Shown one piece after another: positions 42,740-50,628 of a stretch of 64,000 nucleotides of DNA. The first letter of the stretch is position 1. Every line of letters begins with the position of its first letter. A model generated the notes under the pieces. The model was given only the letters and a program-made list of their open reading frames with translations. It did no database searches and was not told where the DNA came from. The translations under genes and the position numbers were made by a program. The stretch is from Streptomyces sp. R33 (GTDB taxonomy: Bacteria > Actinomycetota > Actinomycetes > Streptomycetales > Streptomycetaceae): contig NZ_CP165727.1 of NCBI RefSeq assembly GCF_041200175.1, forward strand, positions 4,839,501 to 4,903,500, in the 5' to 3' direction.

Positions 42740-44200
42740 CTACGCCTCCCGCAGAGCCGACAGCTGGGCCGTGAACCAGTCGGTCGGCGGGAGGGCGGTG
42801 GCTGCCGAAGCCAGTCGCTTCGTACGCTCCAGCCGCTCCTCGGCCGGCATCGCCAGCGCGGCGTGCAGCGCATCGGCCGTCGCCGACACGTCGTACGGGT
42901 TCACCGTCAGCGCGTCCTCGCGGAGCTCCCCGTACGCCCCCGCCCCGGTCGACAGCACCAGCACGCACCCCGCGTCCGAGACCACCGGGATCTCCTTCGC
43001 CACCAGGTTCATCCCGTCCCGCACCGGGTTCACCAGCGCCACGTCCGCCAGCCGGTACGCCGCCAGGGAGCGCGCGAAGTCGTCCTTCACCGACACCATC
43101 ACCGGCTGCCAGTCCTCCGTGCCGAACTCCTCGTTGATCTGCTCGGCCAGCTCCCGCACCGCCTCCGTGTACGACCGGTACACCGCCAGGTCCTGCCGGG
43201 ACGGGTACGCCGACGCCAGGTGCACCACCCGCCCCCGCCACTCGGGGTGCACCGTCAGCAGCTCCCGGTACGCCAGCAAGCCCCGCACGATGTTCTTCGA
43301 CAGCTCGGTCCGGTCCACCCGGACGATCGTCCTGCGGTCCCCGACCTCCGCCCGCAGCGCCGCCAGCTTGTCGTTCACCTCCGGCCGGTGCGCCAGGGCC
43401 CGCAGCTCGTCGCCGTCCACGCCCAGCGGGTACACGGCCACGTTCGTCCGCCGGTGCCGCACCGGGCCCCTCGTCATCTTCTCGACGTAGGGCGCTTCCC
43501 TCGGGTCCACCCCGGCCGCCATCTTCGGCTCCGCGATGCCCCGCTCGTCGTCCAGCTGCGCCGCGGTCATGAAGCTGTGCGCCCACGCCCACGTGTGGAA
43601 GCCCACCTCGTCCGCCCCGAGCATGCCCCACATCAGCTGCGCCCGGACGTCGTCGGGGAGCATGTCCAGGAACTCGCGCGAGGCCCACGGGGTGTGCGTG
43701 AAGTGGCCGATCTTCAGGTCCGGCCGCAGTTCCCGCAGCTCACCCGGGACCAGCGCCAGGTGGTAGTCCTGCACGAGGACCGCCGCGCCCTCGCCGGCCT
43801 CCTGCGCCAGCGCCAGCGCGAAGGCGTGGTTGTAGGCGACGTACGAATCCCACCGCCGCCGGAACTCCGCGTCGAAGACCGGCTCGCGCGGGATGTCGTA
43901 CAGGTGGTGGTGCGTGAACCACAGCACCGAGTTCGCGATGCCGTTGTACGCGTCGTCGTACGTCGTGGGATCGATGTCCAGCATCCGGACACCGGGTTCG
44001 GATACGCCCCGGCGGACCGCCTCCCGGTCCGCCTCCGACAGCGCGGCGCAGATCCACAGCGCCTCCGGCTGGCGGGCTAGGGCGGCGGAGAGGCCGGAGA
44101 CGAGACCGCCCCCGCCGCGCCGGGCCGTGAGGGTGCCGTCGTCGCCGAGCTGGTAGGAGAGCGGGCCGCGGTTCGCTGCAACGAGTACCTGGGAAGCCAT
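42740..44200 (-). CDS. otsA: Trehalose-6-phosphate synthase (GT20)
   Basis: 486 residues. It forms trehalose-6-P from an NDP-glucose and glucose-6-P. N-terminal ANRGPLSYQL and RRGGGGLVSGL are the sugar-phosphate loop, FTHTPWASREFL and VGFHTWAWAHSF lie in the acceptor domain, and DGMNLVAKE and VLSTGAGAYGELREDAL in the donor domain. Streptomyces also have TreS and TreYZ routes, so this is one of several trehalose paths. Neighbouring gpgS makes another glucose-based solute. Confidence 0.93.
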   Translation of the reverse strand: MASQVLVAANRGPLSYQLGDDGTLTARRGGGGLVSGLSAALARQPEALWICAALSEADREAVRRGVSEPGVRMLDIDPTTYDDAYNGIANSVLWFTHHHLYDIPREPVFDAEFRRRWDSYVAYNHAFALALAQEAGEGAAVLVQDYHLALVPGELRELRPDLKIGHFTHTPWASREFLDMLPDDVRAQLMWGMLGADEVGFHTWAWAHSFMTAAQLDDERGIAEPKMAAGVDPREAPYVEKMTRGPVRHRRTNVAVYPLGVDGDELRALAHRPEVNDKLAALRAEVGDRRTIVRVDRTELSKNIVRGLLAYRELLTVHPEWRGRVVHLASAYPSRQDLAVYRSYTEAVRELAEQINEEFGTEDWQPVMVSVKDDFARSLAAYRLADVALVNPVRDGMNLVAKEIPVVSDAGCVLVLSTGAGAYGELREDALTVNPYDVSATADALHAALAMPAEERLERTKRLASAATALPPTDWFTAQLSALREA

Positions 44201-44245
44201 GCCGCGAACCTAGCCCGGGGCCTGCCTGCTCAAACGTCAGTTCCC

Positions 44246-45223
44246 TCACGCCACCCTGCGGCCGGAGTACTCCTTGACCCCGGCCATCGGCGGCCGCTCC
44301 TCGGTGTCCACGGCGTGCGTCCGCGGCACGAACCCGTTCGGCCCGCGCTCGAACTGGGTCAGTTCCGGCCGTACGTGGGGGTACCCCCAGCGGTAGCCGG
44401 GGGAGTGGCCCCGCGAGAGCCGCAGCTGCGCCGTGCGGTAGATCGCCGCGGCCATCCGGCCCAGCGCCTGGCCGTCCTGATGGCGGTGGAGCCGTACGCC
44501 GACGTCCACCTGGGCCAGCGCGTCCAGCCCGACGGTGTGCAGCGCGTCCACCAGCAGGCCCAGCTCGACCCCGTACCCGACGGGGAAGGGCAAACGTTCC
44601 AGCAGGGCGCGGCGCACGGCGTACTCGCCGCCCAGCGGCTGGACGAAGCCGGCCAGCTGCGGCCAGTGGAGGTTGAGGAGGGGGCGGGCGACGAGCTCGG
44701 TGACCCGGCCCCCCTGGCCGGGGGAGTCCCCCAGCGGGCGGTCGTACATCGCCTTGACGAACTGCACGTCCGGCTCGGTCAGCAGCGGGCCGACGATCCC
44801 GGACACGAAGGCGGAGGAGAAGTCCCGCAGGTCGGCGTCCACGAAGCAGACGATGTCGCCGGTGGTCACCAGCAGCGAGCGCCACAGCACCTCGCCCTTG
44901 CCGTGCACGGCCGGGATCCGCGGCAGGATGTCGTCGCGGTGCACCACGCGGGCGCCGGCTTTCCCGGCCACCTCGGCGGTCCGGTCGGTGGAACCGGAGT
45001 CGACGACGACCAGTTCGTCGACCAGCGGCACCGGCAGCCCGTCGATCAGATCGCGGCGGATCACCTCGACGATGGCACCGACCGTCTCCTCCTCGTCGAG
45101 CGCGGGCAGGACGACGCTGACCGTGGTGCCTGCCGCCCGCTTGGCGGAAAGCAGCTGGTCGAGCGGTCGGTCGGCCGCGGACCAGGAGCGGTCCGCAAAC
45201 CAGCGCTCCACCTCTTCCAGCAC
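44246..45223 (-). CDS. gpgS: Glucosyl-3-phosphoglycerate synthase
   Basis: 325 residues from GTG 45223 with AGGGAG 10 bases upstream (an ATG at 45283 lies before that). VSVVLPALDEEETVGAIVEV is the donor-binding start of a GT81/GT2-like fold. CFVDADLRDF is the DXD metal site, and FVQPLGGEYAVRR and YGVELGLLVDALH follow. It joins NDP-glucose and 3-phosphoglycerate, the first step to glucosylglycerate or methylglucose polysaccharides. It lies 45 bp upstream of otsA on the same strand. Confidence 0.9.
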   Translation of the reverse strand: MLEEVERWFADRSWSAADRPLDQLLSAKRAAGTTVSVVLPALDEEETVGAIVEVIRRDLIDGLPVPLVDELVVVDSGSTDRTAEVAGKAGARVVHRDDILPRIPAVHGKGEVLWRSLLVTTGDIVCFVDADLRDFSSAFVSGIVGPLLTEPDVQFVKAMYDRPLGDSPGQGGRVTELVARPLLNLHWPQLAGFVQPLGGEYAVRRALLERLPFPVGYGVELGLLVDALHTVGLDALAQVDVGVRLHRHQDGQALGRMAAAIYRTAQLRLSRGHSPGYRWGYPHVRPELTQFERGPNGFVPRTHAVDTEERPPMAGVKEYSGRRVA

Positions 45224-45413
45224 GTTCGGCACTCCCTGTTTCCTCGTTCGCCCTCGGCGGGTTTCAGCCGAAAAGTGATCCATCTCGCGGTTCGGACGGC
45301 TGTCTCAACCACCCGGACCTTCCGTTACAGTCTTGAACAACGCGAAGGACCACCGCATGCCGGGGGTCCCCGCGTACAAACGCCCGGACGCGCCATGGAG
45401 CGCGCGGACCGGT

Positions 45414-45544
45414 GCCATACCGCTCATCCAGAGGGGCAGAGGGACACGGCCCGTTGAAGCCCCGGCAACCCTCCAGTCGGTTCTCGCGCTTGCTTGCAGC
45501 AGCGAGGTCCCCGGCTAGGGAAGGTGCCAATTCCGTCTCATGGC
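45414..45544 (+). ncRNA. SAM-I (S-box) riboswitch upstream of thrC
   Basis: The conserved core is present: ctcatccagaggggcagagg, cccgttgaagccccggcaac, a variable P3/P4 hairpin (gcgcttgcttgcagcagcg) and ggtgccaattcc. gccat (45414-45418) can pair with atggc (45540-45544) to close P1. No clear terminator with a T run separates it from thrC, so control may be translational. Confidence 0.92.
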
Positions 45545-45587
45545 GAAGTGCGCCATGGGGAAGATGAGGAGAAAGGGCCTCGCCATC

Positions 45588-46862
45588 ATGGCTGCACAGA
45601 CTGTTGCCACCTCTGTCGATCTCGGACCTGCCACCGGCCTCTCGTGTCGTGAGTGCGGTACCCGCTTCGAGCTCGGACCCATCTTCGCCTGCGTCGAGTG
45701 CTTCGGACCTCTGGAAGTCGCCTACGACCTTCCCACCGGGGACCCGGACACCCTGCGCGCCGCGATCGAGGCCGGCCCGAACAACATCTGGCGCTACGCC
45801 CCGCTGCTGCCCGTCCCCGCGGACGTGGCCTCCAAGCCCAGCCTGAACCCCGGCTTCACCAAGCTCGTGGACGCGGCCAACCTGGCCAAGGAGCTCGGCG
45901 TCACCGGCAAGCTGTACGTCAAGGACGACTCCGGCAACCCGACGCACTCCTTCAAGGACCGCGTCGTCGCCATCGCCGTCGAGGCCGCCCGCGCCTTCGG
46001 CTTCACCACCCTGTCCTGCTCCTCCACCGGCAACCTGGCCGGCGCCGTCGGCGCCGCGGCCGCCCGGGCCGGCTTCCGCTCCTGCGTGTTCATCCCGCAC
46101 GACCTGGAGCAGGGCAAGGTCGTCATGGCCGGTGTGTACGGCGGCGACCTGGTCGGCATCGAGGGCAACTACGACGACGTCAACCGCTTCTGCTCCGAGC
46201 TCATCGGCGACCCGCTGGGCGAGGGCTGGGGCTTCGTCAACGTCAACCTGCGCCCCTACTACGGCGAGGGCTCCAAGACGCTCGCGTACGAGATCTGCGA
46301 GCAGCTCGGCTGGCAGCTGCCCGACCAGATCGTGATCCCGATCGCGTCCGGCTCGCAGCTGACGAAGATCGACAAGGGTCTGCAGGAGCTGATCAAGCTC
46401 GGCCTGGTCGAGGACAAGCCGTACAAGATCTTCGGCGCCCAGGCCGAGGGCTGCTCCCCGGTCTCGACCGCGTTCAAGGCCGGCCACGACGTGGTCCGCC
46501 CGCAGAAGCCGAACACCATCGCCAAGTCGCTGGCCATCGGCAACCCGGCCGACGGCCCGTACGTCCTGGACATCGCGCGCCGCACCGGCGGCTACGTCGA
46601 GGACGTGACCGACGAACAGGTCGTCGAGGCGATCAAGATCCTCGCGCAGACCGAGGGCATCTTCGCCGAGACCGCGGGCGGCGTGACCGTCGGCGTGACC
46701 AAGAAGCTCATCGAGAACGGGCAGCTCGACCCCGCGCTGACCACGGTGGTCCTGAACACCGGCGACGGCCTCAAGACCCTGGAGGCGGTGGCCGCGGACA
46801 GCGGGCAGACCGCCACCATCCGCCCGAGCCTGGACGCGTTCCGCGCCGCCGGCCTGGCCTGA
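45588..46862 (+). CDS. thrC: Threonine synthase
   Basis: PLP enzyme converting O-phosphohomoserine to threonine. 424 residues from ATG 45588 behind GAGGAGAAAGG; the frame is open back to an ATG at 45540 inside the riboswitch P1 stem. A zinc-ribbon-like CRECGTRFELGPIFACVECF opens the protein, as in actinobacterial thrC. The PLP Lys is in NPTHSFKDRVV, and SCSSTGNLAGAVGA binds the cofactor phosphate. It sits behind a SAM-I riboswitch, linking threonine flux to methionine/SAM supply at the shared homoserine branch. Confidence 0.95.
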   Translation: MAAQTVATSVDLGPATGLSCRECGTRFELGPIFACVECFGPLEVAYDLPTGDPDTLRAAIEAGPNNIWRYAPLLPVPADVASKPSLNPGFTKLVDAANLAKELGVTGKLYVKDDSGNPTHSFKDRVVAIAVEAARAFGFTTLSCSSTGNLAGAVGAAAARAGFRSCVFIPHDLEQGKVVMAGVYGGDLVGIEGNYDDVNRFCSELIGDPLGEGWGFVNVNLRPYYGEGSKTLAYEICEQLGWQLPDQIVIPIASGSQLTKIDKGLQELIKLGLVEDKPYKIFGAQAEGCSPVSTAFKAGHDVVRPQKPNTIAKSLAIGNPADGPYVLDIARRTGGYVEDVTDEQVVEAIKILAQTEGIFAETAGGVTVGVTKKLIENGQLDPALTTVVLNTGDGLKTLEAVAADSGQTATIRPSLDAFRAAGLA

Positions 46863-46896
46863 CCCCCACCCCCTGCTCCCGGAAGGCAGTAGCGCC

Positions 46897-47175
46897 ATGA
46901 GCGTCAACGTCCGCATCCCCACCATCCTGCGCACCTACACCGGCGGCCAGGCCGAGGTCGCCGCCGAGGGCGCGACCCTCTCCGAGGTCATCGCGTCCCT
47001 GGAGGCGAACCACCCGGGCATCGCCGCGCGCGTCCTGGACGACCAGGGCAAGCTGCGCCGCTTCGTGAACGTCTACGTCAACGACGACGACGTGCGCTTC
47101 GAGGGCGGCCTGGACGCGGTGACGCCGGACGGCGCGGGCGTCTCGATCATCCCCGCCGTCGCCGGCGGCTGCTGA
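46897..47175 (+). CDS. MoaD/ThiS/CysO-type ubiquitin-like sulfur carrier
   Basis: 92 residues, beta-grasp fold: SVNVRIPTILRTYTGG, then the long helix ATLSEVIASLEANHPG, LRRFVNVYVNDDDVRF and SIIPAVAGG near the end. In this family the terminal Gly-Gly is adenylated and thiocarboxylated. Here one Cys follows Gly-Gly, so a protease step would be needed first or the carrier works differently. It is 34 bp after thrC and probably co-transcribed. It resembles CysO of the cysteine pathway most, but a moaD/thiS role is not excluded. Confidence 0.9.
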   Translation: MSVNVRIPTILRTYTGGQAEVAAEGATLSEVIASLEANHPGIAARVLDDQGKLRRFVNVYVNDDDVRFEGGLDAVTPDGAGVSIIPAVAGGC

Positions 47176-47187
47176 CACGCGAAAGCC

Positions 47188-47228
47188 CAGAATTGCTCCC
47201 TCCGCTAAAAGCGGAGGGGGCAATTCTG
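47188..47228 (+). terminator. Terminator after the thrC-sulfur carrier operon
   Basis: cagaattgctccctccgct pairs with agcggagggggcaattctg (one G-T wobble) around aaa, then cttggttg. It begins 13 bp after the stop. Confidence 0.9.
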
Positions 47229-47558
47229 CTTGGTTGGGCGCGGTAGAGTTGGGGAAGTCCCCTCCGCTGTTCTTGCCACCCGCATATGAGCGGGTCGTGT
47301 GAGGGTTGACATTGAGTCAATATGCAAGTGCGGTATGGGGCTTTGGCGAGATATGCCGGGTCCGAGTTGCCCGGCAATATGCCAAATTTTCACTCTATTT
47401 CAATGTATCCCCGTGTCCAGATTTCTCGTCGGATTGACCTGTTGCAGACAGCAGCGGTGCAGATACATTCAGCCCCGGTCGAGGCGTTCCGGCGCAAGTT
47501 CTGACCCGGGACCGCGAAGTGCGGTCCTGCGCAAGGGCCAGTAATAGGGGAGTTAGGC
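47229..47558 (+). promoter_or_regulatory. Promoter and long leader of the cold-shock gene
   Basis: 330 bp without a credible gene and distinctly less GC-rich than the surroundings. It contains a TTGACA (47306-47311) inside the dyad ttgac-attga-gtcaa and AT-rich stretches (atatgccaaattttcac). Long structured leaders are usual for bacterial cold-shock mRNAs. A standard -10 at 17 bp is not obvious. Confidence 0.5.
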
Positions 47559-47762
47559 ATGGCTCAGGGCACCGTCAAGTGGTTCAACGCGGAGAAGGGC
47601 TACGGCTTCATCGCGGTCGACGGTGGTGCGGATGTGTTCGTCCACTACAGCGCCATCCAGATGGACGGGTACCGCACCCTTGAAGAGGGTCAGCGGGTCG
47701 AGTTCGAGATCTCGCAGGGCCAGAAGGGTCCGCAGGCGGACATGGTCAAGCTCGCCGTCTAG
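47559..47762 (+). CDS. cspA: Cold-shock protein (CspA family)
   Basis: 67 residues. GTVKWFNAEKGYGFI holds RNP1 and DVFVHYSAI RNP2, with the aromatic ligands for single-stranded nucleic acids. Five-stranded beta-barrel, RNA chaperone in the cytosol. GGGAG lies 8 bases before ATG 47559. Its own terminator follows 35 bp after the stop. Confidence 0.96.
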   Translation: MAQGTVKWFNAEKGYGFIAVDGGADVFVHYSAIQMDGYRTLEEGQRVEFEISQGQKGPQADMVKLAV

Positions 47763-47796
47763 CCCCGGCGCGATCGACCACCGACGCATACACATG

Positions 47797-47833
47797 AGGG
47801 GCCCGCATCCTTGAGGAGGGATGCGGGCCCTTC
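47797..47833 (+). terminator. Terminator after cspA
   Basis: gggcccgcatcc pairs with ggatgcgggccc around an 8-base loop, followed by ttcgtgct. Confidence 0.9.
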
Positions 47834-47918
47834 GTGCTGCCCGCGTGCCCCCCCCGTGTCGCCCCCGTGCCGCCGACGTGGCCGGGTCCGTACGTTGGCC
47901 CGGCGTTCCCCCAAGCCG

Positions 47919-47945
47919 CTTGCACTCGAGGGGGTCGAGTGCTAA
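47919..47945 (+). promoter_or_regulatory. CIRCE element 1 (HrcA operator) of groEL2
   Basis: cttgcactc-N9-gagtgctaa, with the right arm an exact match to the CIRCE consensus TTAGCACTC-N9-GAGTGCTAA and the left arm differing at two bases. About 195 bp before groEL2. Confidence 0.9.
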
Positions 47946-47954
47946 TCATTGGCG

Positions 47955-47981
47955 TTAGCACTCTCCTGCTGAGAGTGCTAC
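47955..47981 (+). promoter_or_regulatory. CIRCE element 2 (HrcA operator) of groEL2
   Basis: ttagcactc-N9-gagtgctac; the left arm is a perfect CIRCE half and the right arm has one difference. It is centred 36 bp from element 1, so two HrcA dimers could bind in tandem. Confidence 0.93.
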
Positions 47982-48140
47982 TACACAGGACCGGGTCGGT
48001 GAGGCCCGCAGGGTCCGGCGGGAAGGAACCGCCGGGCACGCAGGCCGTCCGTCGCGGGCGCGGGCGCGGTCCGGAGCAATCCAACCCTCCCCTCGTACCG
48101 ACGGTGCAGGGGGAACCCCAGTCCTGGAGGACCACTTCAG

Positions 48141-49763
48141 ATGGCCAAGATCATTGCGTTCGACGAGGAGGCCCGGCGCGGTCTCGAGCGCGGGATGAAC
48201 CAGCTCGCCGACGCCGTCAAGGTCACCCTCGGCCCCAAGGGTCGCAACGTCGTCCTTGAGAAGAAGTGGGGCGCCCCCACGATCACCAACGATGGTGTCT
48301 CCATCGCCAAGGAGATCGAGCTCGAGGACCCGTACGAGAAGATCGGCGCCGAGCTGGTCAAGGAAGTCGCCAAGAAGACGGACGACGTCGCCGGCGACGG
48401 TACGACCACCGCCACCGTGCTCGCCCAGGCGCTCGTCCGCGAGGGCCTGCGCAACGTGGCCGCCGGCGCCAACCCGATGGCCCTCAAGCGCGGCATCGAG
48501 AAGGCCGTCGAGGCCGTCTCGGGCGCCCTGCTCGAGCAGGCGAAGGATGTCGAGACCAAGGAGCAGATCGCTTCGACGGCCTCCATCTCCGCCGCTGACA
48601 CCCAGATCGGCGAGCTCATCGCCGAGGCCATGGACAAGGTCGGCAAGGAAGGCGTCATCACCGTCGAGGAGTCGCAGACCTTCGGTCTGGAGCTCGAGCT
48701 CACCGAGGGCATGCGCTTCGACAAGGGCTACATCTCGGCGTACTTCGCCACCGACATGGAGCGTATGGAGGCGTCCCTGGACGACCCGTACATCCTGATC
48801 GTCAACTCCAAGATCGGCAACGTGAAGGACCTCCTTCCGCTGCTCGAGAAGGTCATGCAGTCCGGCAAGCCGCTGCTGATCATCGCCGAGGACGTCGAGG
48901 GCGAGGCCCTGTCGACCCTGGTCGTCAACAAGATCCGCGGCACCTTCAAGTCCGTCGCCGTCAAGGCCCCGGGCTTCGGCGACCGCCGCAAGGCCATGCT
49001 CGGCGACATCGCCATCCTCACGGGCGGCACGGTCATCTCCGAGGAGGTCGGCCTCAAGCTCGAGAACGCGGGCCTCGACCTGCTCGGCCGCGCCCGCAAG
49101 GTCGTCATCTCCAAGGACGAGACCACGATCGTCGACGGTGCCGGTGACAGCGACCAGGTCCAGGGTCGCGTCAACCAGATCCGCGCCGAGATCGAGAACT
49201 CCGACTCGGACTACGACCGCGAGAAGCTCCAGGAGCGCCTCGCGAAGCTGGCCGGCGGCGTGGCCGTCATCAAGGCCGGCGCCGCGACCGAGGTGGAGCT
49301 CAAGGAGCGCAAGCACCGCATCGAGGACGCCGTCCGCAACGCGAAGGCGGCCGTCGAGGAGGGCATCGTCGCCGGTGGTGGCGTGGCCCTGCTCCAGGCC
49401 TCCGCGGTCTTCGAGAAGCTCGACCTGTCGGGTGACGAGGCGACCGGCGCCAACGCCGTGAAGCTCGCCCTGGAGGCCCCGCTCAAGCAGATCGCCGTCA
49501 ACGGTGGCCTCGAGGGTGGCGTCGTCGTGGAGAAGGTCCGCAACCTGACCGTCGGCTGGGGCCTGAACGCCGCGACCGGCGAGTACGTGGACATGATCGC
49601 CGAGGGCATCATCGACCCGGCGAAGGTCACGCGCTCTGCCCTGCAGAACGCCGCGTCCATCGCCGCGCTGTTCCTGACGACCGAGGCCGTCATCGCCGAC
49701 AAGCCCGAGAAGGCCGGCGCCCCGGCCGGCGGCGGCATGCCGGGCGGTGACATGGACTTCTGA
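48141..49763 (+). CDS. groEL2: Chaperonin GroEL (solo, second copy type)
   Basis: 540 residues. ATP site DGTTTATVLAQALVREG, and GGGMPGGDMDF as the flexible Gly-Met tail. Equatorial, intermediate and apical domains are complete. There is no groES upstream, as for groEL2 of Streptomyces, where groES-groEL1 is elsewhere. Two CIRCE elements in the leader imply HrcA repression and heat induction. The ATG at 48141 follows GGAGGACC. Confidence 0.97.
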   Translation: MAKIIAFDEEARRGLERGMNQLADAVKVTLGPKGRNVVLEKKWGAPTITNDGVSIAKEIELEDPYEKIGAELVKEVAKKTDDVAGDGTTTATVLAQALVREGLRNVAAGANPMALKRGIEKAVEAVSGALLEQAKDVETKEQIASTASISAADTQIGELIAEAMDKVGKEGVITVEESQTFGLELELTEGMRFDKGYISAYFATDMERMEASLDDPYILIVNSKIGNVKDLLPLLEKVMQSGKPLLIIAEDVEGEALSTLVVNKIRGTFKSVAVKAPGFGDRRKAMLGDIAILTGGTVISEEVGLKLENAGLDLLGRARKVVISKDETTIVDGAGDSDQVQGRVNQIRAEIENSDSDYDREKLQERLAKLAGGVAVIKAGAATEVELKERKHRIEDAVRNAKAAVEEGIVAGGGVALLQASAVFEKLDLSGDEATGANAVKLALEAPLKQIAVNGGLEGGVVVEKVRNLTVGWGLNAATGEYVDMIAEGIIDPAKVTRSALQNAASIAALFLTTEAVIADKPEKAGAPAGGGMPGGDMDF

Positions 49764-49793
49764 TCGGCCCCTGGCTGATCGGCTGTTCTCGAA

Positions 49794-49835
49794 CGAGGGC
49801 GGCACTCCCCACACGGGGGGTGCCGCCCTCGGGCG
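49794..49835 (+). terminator. Terminator after groEL2
   Basis: cgagggcggcactcccc pairs with ggggggtgccgccctcg (one wobble) around acac, followed by ggcgttt. It is 31 bp past the stop. Confidence 0.88.
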
Positions 49836-49989
49836 TTTCCGCGGCCCTGCTGCGCAGAACCGTGGTCCTCCGCGTGGCGTGCCGTGTACCGGGCGTGAGC
49901 CCCGTTCCACGACTAGTGGCGGCAGGACGGTCCCGCCCGGTCCCCGGGACGGATCACCATCGAACGGGTGGCTTTGGTTGACTGGGGGC

Positions 49990-50589
49990 ATGAGCGAGCT
50001 GTTCGTGAAGATCTGCGGGCTGAAGACCGGGCCGGACGTCGACGTGGCCGTGGCCGCAGGGGCCGATGCCGTCGGGTTCGTCTTCGCGCCGGGGAGCCCC
50101 CGGACGATCGGCGCCGCCGAGGCGCGGGAGCTGGCGGCGCGGGTGCCGGACTCGGTGCTGAGCGTCGGGGTGTTCCGGGGGCAGCCGGTCGAGGAGGTCC
50201 GGCGGCTGGCCGAGGAGAGCGGCGTACGGGGAGTCCAGCTGCACGGCGACGAGGGCCCGGAGTACTACGAGGCGCTGCGCGCCGAGGGGCGGACGCTGCT
50301 GCGGGCCACCGCCCTGCACGTCGGGCGCTGCGGGGAATACGGCGAGGACCTGCTGCTGATCGACGCGCCCGACCCCGGCTCCGGCAAGCCGTGGAACTGG
50401 GCGTCGCAGGAGTTCACCGCGCCCGAGGGGCGCTGGCTGCTGGCCGGCGGGCTGAACCCGGGGAACGTACGGGAGGCCGTGGCGACCACGGGCGCCTGGG
50501 GCGTGGACGTGTCGAGCGGGGTGGAGCGGGAGCGCGGGGTGAAGTCCCCCGACCTGATCCGCGCCTTCATCGAGGCCGCCCGGGGCTAG
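49990..50589 (+). CDS. trpF: Phosphoribosylanthranilate isomerase (TrpF)
   Basis: 199 residues from ATG 49990. VKICGLKT carries the general-base Cys (residue 9), ADAVGFVFAPGSPRTI follows, GVQLHGDEGPEYY is the central signature, LLIDAP supplies the general-acid Asp, and AGGLNPGNV and GVDVSSGVERERGVK form the phosphate sites. It isomerises PRA in tryptophan synthesis. Streptomycetes normally use bifunctional PriA for this step, so a discrete TrpF is notable. No other trp gene is adjacent. Confidence 0.9.
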   Translation: MSELFVKICGLKTGPDVDVAVAAGADAVGFVFAPGSPRTIGAAEARELAARVPDSVLSVGVFRGQPVEEVRRLAEESGVRGVQLHGDEGPEYYEALRAEGRTLLRATALHVGRCGEYGEDLLLIDAPDPGSGKPWNWASQEFTAPEGRWLLAGGLNPGNVREAVATTGAWGVDVSSGVERERGVKSPDLIRAFIEAARG

Positions 50590-50628
50590 TGCGCCCCCGC
50601 CGCGGCTAGGCTGCGGCCAGGGGGGATC

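Noticed and set aside
47955..49991. 678-codon minus-strand frame opposite groEL2
   Set aside because: Mirror frame of the highly biased groEL2 coding strand; no ribosome site or domains.
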